Source of the DNA: Burkholderia sp. Ac-20379
GTDB taxonomy: Bacteria > Pseudomonadota > Gammaproteobacteria > Burkholderiales > Burkholderiaceae
NCBI RefSeq assembly: GCF_017104645.1
Contig: NZ_JAAGPF010000054.1
Span: 1-32,903, forward strand
Reading direction: 5' to 3'
DNA length: 32,903 bases
Shown here: positions 1 through 6,800 of the stretch, piece after piece
How the letters are laid out: every line of letters begins with the position of its first letter
Numbering within the stretch: position 1 is the stretch's first letter
The notes under the pieces: generated by a model
What the model was told of the DNA's origin: nothing
Databases searched by the model: none
The model's input: the letters and a program-made list of their open reading frames with translations, nothing else
Translations under genes and position numbers: made by a program

Positions 1-1896
1 TCGGCGGCCGGCGTGCGCATCGTCCACGCGCGGCCGAAGGTGGTGCTGCTGTGGGCCTCGCAGACGGGCAACATCGAATCGCTGACCGAGCTGTACGCCA
101 CGCTGCTGATGAACGCCGGCTTCGAGATCCGCGTCGCCTGCATGGCCGACGCCGCGCCGGCCGTGTTCGCGAACGCGCAGTACGCGCTGCTGATGACCAG
201 CACGTTCGGCGACGGCGACGCGCCCGCAAAGGGCGCGGCGTTCTGGGACGCGCTGTCGGCGGCCGCCGCTCCGCGCCCCGACGGCCTGCGATTAGCCGTG
301 CTGCTGTGCGCGTGGCAGACGGGCAACATCGAATCGCTGACCGAGCTGTACGCCACGCTGCTGATGAACGCCGGCTTCGAGACCCGCGTCGCCTGCATGG
401 CCGCCGCCGCGCCGGCCGTGTTCGCGAACGCGCAGTCCGCGCTGCTGATGACCAGCACGTTCGGCGACGGCGACGCGCCCGACAACGGCGCGGCGTTCTG
501 GGACGCGCTGTCGGCGGCGGGCGCGCCGCGCCTCGACGGCCTGCGCTTCGCCGTGCTTGCGTTCGGCGACCGCAACTACGACGCGTTCTGCGGCCACGGC
601 CGCCGGCTCGACGCGCGCCTGGCCGAGCTGGGCGGCGAACGGCTGGCCGAGCGCGTCGATTGCGACGCCGAATTCCAGCCGGCCGCCGACAGTTGGCTCG
701 AACGCACCATCGCGCGGATCAAGAGCGTGGACGCCGCGCTGCACGCGGTGCCCGACGGCGGCGCGATCCCGTCGCTGCTGCCCACCAAGGCGCGGCCGGC
801 CGCGTCGCGGCTGGTGTCGAACCTGAAGCTGAATCAGCCGGGCGCATCGAAGGACACGCGCTACCTGTCGCTGTCGGCCGAGGGCGCGGCGCTCGAATAC
901 GAAGCCGGCGACGCGCTCGGCATCTGGCCGACCAACTGCCCGGCCGTGGTGGACGAACTGCTGACGCTGACGAAACTGTCGCCCGACACGCCGGTGGCGG
1001 TGGCGGGCGTGGGCGACGTGCGGCTGGCCGACGCGCTCGGCAAGCATCTCGACATCACGCGCCCGCATCCCGACGCGCTCGCGCTGATCGCCGAGCGCAG
1101 CCGCAACGGCGCGCTCAGGTCGCTGCTCGCCGACGAGCGTAAAGGCGACCTCAAGAACTGGCTCTGGGGCCAGCAACTGGCCGACGTGCTGCACGAATTC
1201 CCGGTGGATCTGTCGGCGGCCGATCTGGTCGGCATGCTCAAGCGGATCCAGCCGCGCCTGTATTCGATCGCGTCGAGCCCGGCCGCGCATCGCGACGAGG
1301 TGCATTTGACGGTATCGGCGGTGCGCTACAGCAACGGCCGCCGCGACCGCAAGGGCGTGGCCTCGACGTTCCTGGCCGATCGCGCGGCCGACGGCGGGGT
1401 GCCGGTGTTCGTGCAGAAATCGGCGCATTTCCGGCCGCCCGCGCACGGCGAGACGCCGATCGTGATGGTGGGCCCCGGCACCGGCATCGCGCCGTTCCGC
1501 GGCTTCCTGCACGAGCGGCGCGCGCGCGGCGCGAGCGGGCGCAACTGGCTGTTCTTCGGCGAGCAGCACGCGGCCACCGATTTCTACTATCGCGACGAAC
1601 TGACGGCGATGCGCGACGACGGCTTCCTGACCGAACTCGATCTGGCGTTCTCGCGCGATCAGGAGGCGAAGGTGTACGTGCAGGACCGCATGCGCGAGCG
1701 CGGCGCCGAGCTGTGGTCGTGGCTCGAGGCCGGCGCGCATTTCTACGTGTGCGGGGATGCGTCGCGGATGGCGAAGGACGTCGATGCGGCGCTGAAATCG
1801 GTGGTGGCCGCGCATGGCGGCATGGACGAGGCGCAGGCCGGCGAGTATGTGGCGAAGATGGCGAAGGCGCGCCGCTATCTGCGCGACGTGTATTGA
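1..1896 (+). CDS. CysJ-like sulfite reductase flavoprotein / C-terminal part of a larger reductase (5' partial)
   Basis: The frame is open to the left edge and has no convincing ribosome site at the GTG at 13, so the gene most likely begins outside the window. Counting from that GTG, the visible part contains a flavodoxin-like FMN domain (residues about 9-240), an FAD-binding domain with RLYSIASS near 415, an NADPH-binding domain with GPGTGIAPFRG near 487, VCGD near 579, and the C-terminal YLRDVY typical of CysJ/P450 reductase-type diflavin enzymes. Such modules pass electrons from NADPH through FAD and FMN to a partner. In Burkholderia this module is often fused behind a molybdopterin nitrate reductase (from memory), which would explain the missing start; this is inference. 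The FMN domain is odd: residues 17-101 are repeated as 102-186, giving two QTGN phosphate loops where the family has one. Whether the domain still binds FMN is uncertain. Confidence 0.85.
   Translation, partial: SAAGVRIVHARPKVVLLWASQTGNIESLTELYATLLMNAGFEIRVACMADAAPAVFANAQYALLMTSTFGDGDAPAKGAAFWDALSAAAAPRPDGLRLAVLLCAWQTGNIESLTELYATLLMNAGFETRVACMAAAAPAVFANAQSALLMTSTFGDGDAPDNGAAFWDALSAAGAPRLDGLRFAVLAFGDRNYDAFCGHGRRLDARLAELGGERLAERVDCDAEFQPAADSWLERTIARIKSVDAALHAVPDGGAIPSLLPTKARPAASRLVSNLKLNQPGASKDTRYLSLSAEGAALEYEAGDALGIWPTNCPAVVDELLTLTKLSPDTPVAVAGVGDVRLADALGKHLDITRPHPDALALIAERSRNGALRSLLADERKGDLKNWLWGQQLADVLHEFPVDLSAADLVGMLKRIQPRLYSIASSPAAHRDEVHLTVSAVRYSNGRRDRKGVASTFLADRAADGGVPVFVQKSAHFRPPAHGETPIVMVGPGTGIAPFRGFLHERRARGASGRNWLFFGEQHAATDFYYRDELTAMRDDGFLTELDLAFSRDQEAKVYVQDRMRERGAELWSWLEAGAHFYVCGDASRMAKDVDAALKSVVAAHGGMDEAQAGEYVAKMAKARRYLRDVY
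61..315 (+). repeat. In-frame tandem duplication, copy 1 (255 bp)
   Basis: Positions 61-315 and 316-570 begin with the same 68 bases and match at roughly 94% over about 240 bases by eye. The period is 255 bases, exactly 85 codons, so the reading frame of the flavodoxin domain is kept. Copy 1 keeps the canonical WASQTGN context before its phosphate loop. Confidence 0.9.
316..570 (+). repeat. In-frame tandem duplication, copy 2 (255 bp)
   Basis: This is the second copy of the 85-codon unit. It is preceded by LLCAW where copy 1 has LLWAS, and it continues into the normal flavodoxin sequence AFGDRNYDAFCG. Scattered substitutions against copy 1 (for example D/A, I/T, Y/S, AK/DN) show divergence since duplication, which argues against a simple assembly duplication. 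Confidence 0.88.
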
Positions 1897-1940
1897 GCGG
1901 AAGCGGGGCGGCGCGTCGCGCGCCGCCCGCTGGATGAGGG

Positions 1941-1964
1941 AACGGGGGCGTCGGCCCCCGTTTT
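1941..1964. terminator. Bidirectional intrinsic terminator between convergent genes
   Basis: The arms AACGGGGGC (1941-1949) and GCCCCCGTT (1954-1962) are perfectly complementary around a four-base loop and are followed by T residues to 1964. It sits between the flavoprotein stop and the convergent ggt stop, so it can serve both strands, with the better T tract on the plus strand. Confidence 0.8.
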
Positions 1965-1967
1965 CGT

Positions 1968-3959
1968 TCAGCGCGTGAACGTGTCGCCGAGCACCACGCC
2001 TTCGCGGCGCGGATCGGTGCCGCCCTGCAACAGCGCGCTGCCGTTCTGCTGGATCCGCAGCACGGTGTTCACGCCGCTGGCCTGCGCCGAGGTCGAGACG
2101 GTGTGACCGAGCGCCTTCAGGCCCGCGAGCAGCGCATCGTTCGCGCCGCCGTTGCTGGTGTCGACGTTCGGATGCTCGCCGCCGACCGTGGTGGTCGGGC
2201 TGTTGCTCGCGCCGAAATCGATCAGCCCGGCCGATTGCTGCGCGTCGAGGCCCCAGTCGAGCGTGCCGATCAGCGTCTTCAGCACGTATTGCGGGATCGT
2301 GCCGCCGCCCGGCGAGCCGGTCGCCATCAGGAAATCGCCCTTCGAGCCGTCCGCCGCCATCTTGAACACGATGGTGGGCGCCATCGAGCTGCGCGGGCGC
2401 TTGCCCGGCTGCACGCGGTTCGCCACCAGCGCGCCGCCGCTGTCGGTCGGGCTGGCCGAGAAGTCGGTCAACTGGTTGTTGAGCAGGAAGCCGTGGGTCA
2501 TGTGGAACGAACCCATGCTCGATTCCACCGTGGTGGTGGCGCTCAGCACGCTGCCGTCGCCGTCGACGATCGTGAACTGATTCGTGCCGTGCTCGATCAG
2601 CGTGGTGTCCACGCCGAGCGGGATCGCGCCGAGGTCGCCCGGCAGCGCCGTGCCCATGCTCTTGGCGGTGCTGATCAGGGCCGCGCGCTGCTTCAGGTAC
2701 GGCTTGTTCAGCATCGTGTCGGCGCTGCCGCCGGGCAGCGGGATGAAATCGGTGTCGGCCACGTACTTGTCGCGGTCGGCGTAGGCGAGCCGCTCGGCTT
2801 CGGTGATCAGGTGCACGGCCTGCACGGCGGGCTTGCCGCCTTCGAGATCGAGCGCCGCCGGCCCCATCGATTTGAGGTCGAAGTTCTCGAGGATGCCGAG
2901 CGCCGAGGCCACCGCGATGCCGCCCGAGGACGGCGGCGGCATGCCGCACACCCAGTACGCGCCGCGATAGGTCGTGCAGATCGCGTCGCGGCGCTTGGCC
3001 TGATAGGCGGCGAGGTCGGCCAGCGTGGTCTTGCCCGGGGTGATCTTCGAGCCGTCCGCGCCGGTGGCGGTGGCGATCTTCGCGACGATGTCCTGTGCGA
3101 TCGCACCCGTGTAAAGCGCGTTCGCGCCGTTCTGCGACATCTGCGTGAGCGCGTCGGCGTAGGCCGGGTTCTTCAGCACCGTGCCGAGCGCCTTCGGCGA
3201 GCCGTCCGCGTTCAGGAAGTAGGCGGCGGCCTCGGCGTCGCGCTTCAGGCTCGCGGCGTTGCCCGAGATCGCCGCGGCCAGCCGCCCGCCGATCGGGAAG
3301 CCGTTGGTGGCCAGCGAGATCGCGTCGCCGAACAGGTCGCGCCATTGCAGCTTGCCGTGGTCGCGCTGCAGCAGCTCGATCAGGCGCGGCACGCCGATCG
3401 TGCCGATCGAGCGGCCGCTGGCGCGCGCGCTCGGCACCGGGGTGGTCTGGTCGCTCGTGTCGTCGACGTAGCGCAGGTAGTTCGCCGTGGCGGCGGCCGG
3501 CGCGGTTTCGCGGCCGTCGTAGGCCTGGAGCGTCTTGGCGCGGCCGTCGTAGTAGAGCAGCACGCCGCCCGAACCGAGCCCCGTGGCTTCCGGCACCGTC
3601 AGCCCGAGCACCGCCTGCACGGCCACCGCCGCGTCCGCCGCCGAGCCGCCCTTGCGCAGCACCGCGCAGCCGGCCGCGCTCGCATAGGCGTTCGAGGTGG
3701 CGACCAGGTAGGTCTTCGAGACGATCGGCTTGAGCCCCTTGCGATAGCCCGACGCCGGCTCCGGCAGCGACGGATCGCCGGGCTGGTTCGAGCCGACCAC
3801 GGAGGTCGAGCCGCTGCTGTCGATCGCGAGGCAGGTGGTGTCGGTGGAGGCGGTTTGCGACGGGGCCGGCGCGGCGGTTTCGGTGTCGCCGCCGCAGGCG
3901 CCCATCAACGCAGCAGCCAGCACGGCGGACGCGTACGGGAGAAGTTTCGGAGGGGTCAT
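1968..3959 (-). CDS. ggt: Gamma-glutamyltransferase, exported lipoprotein type
   Basis: The 663-residue product is a gamma-glutamyltransferase, an Ntn-hydrolase that cleaves or transfers the gamma-glutamyl group of glutathione and related peptides, usually in the periplasm. The start at 3959 gives MTPPKLLPYASAVLAAALMG followed by AC, a signal peptide with a lipobox-like end (cysteine 22). A longer upstream frame to 4067 lacks this logic. The processing site is visible as GTNQFTIVD, where Thr459 should be the autocatalytic nucleophile and the first residue of the small subunit (about 205 residues). The ESSMGSFHMT and GSPGGGTIP motifs follow. Length and motif order are normal for the family. 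It stands alone and is convergent with the flavoprotein. Released cysteinyl-glycine is a sulfur source, which fits the window's theme, but that link is inference. Confidence 0.92.
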   Translation of the reverse strand: MTPPKLLPYASAVLAAALMGACGGDTETAAPAPSQTASTDTTCLAIDSSGSTSVVGSNQPGDPSLPEPASGYRKGLKPIVSKTYLVATSNAYASAAGCAVLRKGGSAADAAVAVQAVLGLTVPEATGLGSGGVLLYYDGRAKTLQAYDGRETAPAAATANYLRYVDDTSDQTTPVPSARASGRSIGTIGVPRLIELLQRDHGKLQWRDLFGDAISLATNGFPIGGRLAAAISGNAASLKRDAEAAAYFLNADGSPKALGTVLKNPAYADALTQMSQNGANALYTGAIAQDIVAKIATATGADGSKITPGKTTLADLAAYQAKRRDAICTTYRGAYWVCGMPPPSSGGIAVASALGILENFDLKSMGPAALDLEGGKPAVQAVHLITEAERLAYADRDKYVADTDFIPLPGGSADTMLNKPYLKQRAALISTAKSMGTALPGDLGAIPLGVDTTLIEHGTNQFTIVDGDGSVLSATTTVESSMGSFHMTHGFLLNNQLTDFSASPTDSGGALVANRVQPGKRPRSSMAPTIVFKMAADGSKGDFLMATGSPGGGTIPQYVLKTLIGTLDWGLDAQQSAGLIDFGASNSPTTTVGGEHPNVDTSNGGANDALLAGLKALGHTVSTSAQASGVNTVLRIQQNGSALLQGGTDPRREGVVLGDTFTR

Positions 3960-4397
3960 GGGTTCGCGGTAGGAAATGTCGTTGGAATGGGCGCGCGCTT
4001 CGCGGCATTCCGTGGCATTCGGCCGCGCGCGCCAATCGATCCTTACCGGAAATATTTCAATTGGCAATCGGGCAGTTTTCCGTATTCCGACATCGGATTA
4101 CGGATGCGACACACTTTTCGGAGCGATTCGTCACAAAGCGGGGGGGCGAACGTGCGATGGCGCACGGTGCGCGTTTTGGCCTCGCGTTAAACGATGTTGG
4201 CCACTAAATATCGCGTGAATCCGGCAATGCAGTTTTGCAAGGCGGCTCATCTATGCGTGCAATCGGCTCTGCGATACTGCCCGCCGTGTCCTGCCCTCGG
4301 CCTGCTGCCGCAAGCCGCCAGGCCACGCGCCGCTTCCGAGACACCCCGCCGCGGCGCCGCTCGACGCGATACCAACACACCCCGTTCGAATCTCGCC
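3960..4397. other. Divergent intergenic region, ggt / CoA-transferase
   Basis: These 438 bases hold no convincing gene. They are less GC-rich than their surroundings around 4040-4260, as expected for promoters in both directions. A possible sigma70 promoter for the rightward gene is TTGCAA (4235-4240), 17 bases, TGCAAT (4258-4263). No clear promoter for ggt could be chosen. Short open frames here lack initiation signals. Confidence 0.5.
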
Positions 4398-5912
4398 ATG
4401 TCCACATCCCGAATCCTCGCCGAATCCCTGCGCTCGCTGGTGCGCACCGCCGATGAAGCCGCCGCGCTGATCGCCCCGAACATGACCGTCGCCATGAGCG
4501 GCTTCACCGGCTCCGGCTACCCGAAGGCCGTGCCGGCCGCGCTGGCCACGCGCATTTCGGCCGCGCACGCGCGCGGCGAGGATTTCCGGATCAACGTGCT
4601 GACCGGCGCGTCCACCGCGCCCGAGCTCGACGGCGCGCTGGCCAAGGCCGACGGCATCTCGATGCGCCTGCCGTATCAATCGGATCCGATCCTGCGCGAG
4701 AAGATCAACGCCGGCGAACTCGATTACCAGGACATCCACCTGAGCCACGTCGCCCAATACGCGTGGTTCGGCCTGTTCGGCGAACTCGACGTGGCCGTGG
4801 TGGAAGTGGCCGGCATTCGCGAAGATGGCCTGCTGATTCCGTCGGCTTCGGTGGGCAACAACAAGACCTGGCTCGATCAGGCCAAGAAGGTGATTCTCGA
4901 AGTCAATTCGCGCCAGCCGCTCGGCCTCGACGGCATGCACGACATCTATTACGGCACCGCGCTGCCGCCGAACCGCAAGCCGATTCCGCTGGTGTCCGCC
5001 GACGATCGCATTGGGGAGCCTTACCTGCGCTGCCCGGCCGAGAAGATCATCGCGATCGTCGAAACCGACGCGCCCGACCGCAGCAACGCGTTCAACGCGC
5101 CCGACGCCGATTCGAAGCAGATCGCCGCGCACCTGCTCGATTTCCTGCGCCACGAAATCGGCCGCGGCCGCCTGCCGGCCAACCTGCTGCCGCTGCAATC
5201 GGGCGTGGGCAACATCACGAACGCCGTGCTGGCCGGGTTGGGCGAGGGCGGTTTCACGAACCTGACCGCCTATACCGAGGTGATTCAGGACGGCATGCTC
5301 GACCTGCTCGCGAACGGCACGCTGCGCTTCGCCTCGGCCACGGCGCTTTCGTTGAGCCCGGACGCCGTGAAGCGCTTCGCCGACGACATCGCGCTGTTCC
5401 GCTCGAAGATCCTGCTGCGCCCGCAGGAGATCAGCAACCACCCCGAACTCGTGCGCCGCCTCGGCTGCATCGCGATGAACGGCATGATCGAGGCGGATAT
5501 CTACGGCAACGTGAATTCCACGCACGTGATGGGCACGAAGATCCAGAACGGCATCGGCGGCTCGGGCGATTTCGCGCGCAACGGTTACCTGTCGTGCTTC
5601 ATGTCGGCCAGCACGGCCAAGGGCGGCACGATTTCGCGGATCGTGCCGATGGCCAGCCACGTGGACCACACCGAGCACGACGTGGGCGTGGTGGTGACCG
5701 AGCAGGGCCTGGCCGACCTGCGCGGGCTGTCGCCGCGCCAGCGCGCGCGCAAGATCATCGACACCTGCGCGCACCCGGATTTCCGCCCGATGCTGGCCGA
5801 TTACTTCGAACGCGCGAGCCGCGAGAGCTTCGGCAAGCAAACGCCGCATTTGCTCGGCGAAGCGCTGTCGTGGCACGAGCGCTTCGTGCGTACCGGCACG
5901 ATGAAGCCGTAA
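4398..5912 (+). CDS. Acetyl-CoA hydrolase/transferase family (succinyl-CoA:acetate CoA-transferase type)
   Basis: The 504-residue protein belongs to the class I CoA-transferase group that includes AarC/Ach1/ScpC, which moves CoA between succinyl-CoA and acetate. The likely start is the ATG at 4398 (MSTSRILAESL); the frame runs further upstream but that part is arginine- and proline-rich and unlike the family. Key features are the GVGNITNAV loop near residue 270, YTEVIQDG with Glu294 as the expected catalytic glutamate that forms the CoA thioester, and GGSGDF near 387 for CoA binding. No strong Shine-Dalgarno precedes the start. It appears monocistronic: a minus-strand terminator and a minus-strand gene follow. 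The exact acyl acceptor cannot be read from the sequence. Confidence 0.88.
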   Translation: MSTSRILAESLRSLVRTADEAAALIAPNMTVAMSGFTGSGYPKAVPAALATRISAAHARGEDFRINVLTGASTAPELDGALAKADGISMRLPYQSDPILREKINAGELDYQDIHLSHVAQYAWFGLFGELDVAVVEVAGIREDGLLIPSASVGNNKTWLDQAKKVILEVNSRQPLGLDGMHDIYYGTALPPNRKPIPLVSADDRIGEPYLRCPAEKIIAIVETDAPDRSNAFNAPDADSKQIAAHLLDFLRHEIGRGRLPANLLPLQSGVGNITNAVLAGLGEGGFTNLTAYTEVIQDGMLDLLANGTLRFASATALSLSPDAVKRFADDIALFRSKILLRPQEISNHPELVRRLGCIAMNGMIEADIYGNVNSTHVMGTKIQNGIGGSGDFARNGYLSCFMSASTAKGGTISRIVPMASHVDHTEHDVGVVVTEQGLADLRGLSPRQRARKIIDTCAHPDFRPMLADYFERASRESFGKQTPHLLGEALSWHERFVRTGTMKP

Positions 5913-6220
5913 CCGCAGCGAAGCACCGAGGCCACGCAACGCGAGCGGCGCAACGCCGTTCGCGAGTGGGCCGGCCTGATCGCCCGGATAAAAAAAGCCG
6001 CCGCGCAACCCGATGGTTGTGCGGCGGCTTGTGCGTTTACTCGGCGCCCGGTTCGGGCGCTTCGCTCGCGTGGCCTTCGGCGCGTTGCGCGCCGCGATAT
6101 GCCGTGGCGGGACGCGCATGCCGTGCCGGCGCTCCGATCACGAACGCGCGCCGGCGCAGGGCGCCGCCGCCGCGCGAGGCCGCCGCCGTGGCCGCCGAGA
6201 TGCGCCAGCCGGCGCTTGGC
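5913..6220. other. Intergenic region with terminator and a doubtful minus-strand small frame
   Basis: About 308 bases between the CoA-transferase stop and the stop of the small minus-strand gene. It contains the strong minus-strand terminator at 5990-6030. A 65-codon minus-strand open frame (6037-6234) ends just before that terminator and overlaps the upstream small gene by 14 bases, but it has no visible ribosome site and its Ala/Arg/Pro-rich composition is what random GC-rich frames give. I see nothing else here. Confidence 0.5.
5990..6030 (-). terminator. Strong minus-strand intrinsic terminator
   Basis: A 16-base stem (5995-6010 with 6015-6030, one G-T mismatch) with loop CGAT has a run of A residues on the plus strand at its left side, which reads as a run of U in minus-strand transcripts. 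It therefore ends transcription of the small gene at 6221-6490. On the plus strand no T tract follows, so it is a weaker stop for the CoA-transferase transcript. Confidence 0.8.
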
Positions 6221-6490
6221 TCAGCGGGCCGCATGATTGGCCAGATGCTGGCGGATCAGCGCCAGATAGTGATCGCCGACCGAGTGATCGGTGGCGGCGC
6301 GGCGCGCGGGCCGCTGGATCGTGACCGGCGGGCGCATGCCGAGATAACGGCACAGTGCCGACACGTAAGGCTTACGCGTGCGCCCGAGCTGGTGGAGCGC
6401 CCGTGCGACGCGGTCGTCGCCGGCCTGGCTGCGCAGCCACGCAAGGATCTGGCGGTCGGTATCGTTGACGATTCGAACCCGATGTTCCAT
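6221..6490 (-). CDS. Small protein of unknown function, probably SOS (LexA) controlled
   Basis: An 89-residue protein starting MEHRVRIVNDTDRQILAWLR. I do not recognise the family with certainty. It is basic, predicted mostly helical, has no signal peptide or membrane segment, and the middle part (about residues 10-50) could form a small helical DNA-binding or protein-binding bundle. Support for a real gene is good: an AGGTGAG ribosome site lies just before the ATG, a sigma70-like promoter (TTGTGT, 17 bases, TATATT) is upstream, two LexA-type boxes overlap that promoter, and a strong terminator lies downstream at 5990-6030. The control signals imply induction by DNA damage. The molecular job is unknown. 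Confidence 0.7.
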   Translation of the reverse strand: MEHRVRIVNDTDRQILAWLRSQAGDDRVARALHQLGRTRKPYVSALCRYLGMRPPVTIQRPARRAATDHSVGDHYLALIRQHLANHAAR

Positions 6491-6504
6491 TGCTCACCTC
6501 GATA

Positions 6505-6538
6505 CTGGTTATCAGTACAGTGCTGTGAATATATCCAG
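6505..6538 (-). promoter_or_regulatory. Two tandem LexA-type SOS boxes
   Basis: Two CTG-N10-CAG elements lie at 6505-6520 and 6523-6538, 18 bases apart start to start. Read on the minus strand, the distal one is TACTGGATATATTCACAGCA, which matches the enterobacterial LexA consensus at about 16 of 20 positions; the proximal one matches less well (about 14 of 20). The distal box covers the TATATT -10 element (6528-6533), with TTGTGT at 6551-6556 as the -35. This is a typical arrangement for repression by LexA. The known consensus is established; binding here is inference. Confidence 0.65.
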
Positions 6539-6717
6539 TATTTTGCGGCAACACAACCAGGAACAAACGGGGGCGGATGGAACTGGCCGAACGGCCTATG
6601 CGATGCGCTTCGATACCGGCGGCAATCCGTCAGAAAGCCTTGCCGTGCTTGCCGGAAGCGCGTGCGGCGCGCCCGCGCCGGTTGCCATTTCAGACATCAA
6701 CCACTATCATTCGCGCG

Positions 6718-6747
6718 TTGCAAATAAGAATCATTATCGAAATATCT
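6718..6747 (+). promoter_or_regulatory. Fur-box promoter of the cyclic-peptide exporter
   Basis: GCAAATAAGAATCATTATC at 6720-6738 matches the classical 19-base Fur box at about 14 positions. It lies between a possible -35 (TTGCAA, 6718-6723) and -10 (ATATCT, 6742-6747), so Fur binding would block transcription when iron is sufficient. Confidence 0.65.
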
Positions 6748-6800
6748 GCCGGCCGGCGCGAAGTGGCACCGGCCATCATCACGAATTCGAGGAAAGACGG

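Larger units (their letters stand above)
6491..6800. other. Divergent regulatory region, LexA-type side and Fur-type side
   Basis: This 310-base region separates the small minus-strand gene from the plus-strand exporter. Its left end holds the promoter and the two LexA-type boxes of the small gene; its right end holds the Fur box and promoter of the exporter. The middle (about 6560-6700) shows no gene I can support. Confidence 0.6.

Noticed and set aside
2575-2600. Suspected loss of the catalytic threonine in gamma-glutamyltransferase
   Set aside because: On closer reading, GTNQFTIVD keeps the nucleophile threonine (Thr459); only the following residues differ from the usual TTHYSVVD.
292-4035. 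Minus-strand open frame of 1247 codons across the flavoprotein gene and ggt
   Set aside because: Arg/Ala/Gly-rich composition with no family features; it is a shadow frame caused by high GC, covering two well-supported genes.
3960-4067. Upstream start for ggt giving 36 more residues
   Set aside because: The extra part would bury the signal peptide and lipobox that begin at 3959.
6037-6234. Possible 65-residue minus-strand gene between the small SOS gene and its terminator
   Set aside because: Position is suggestive, but there is no ribosome site and composition is random-like.
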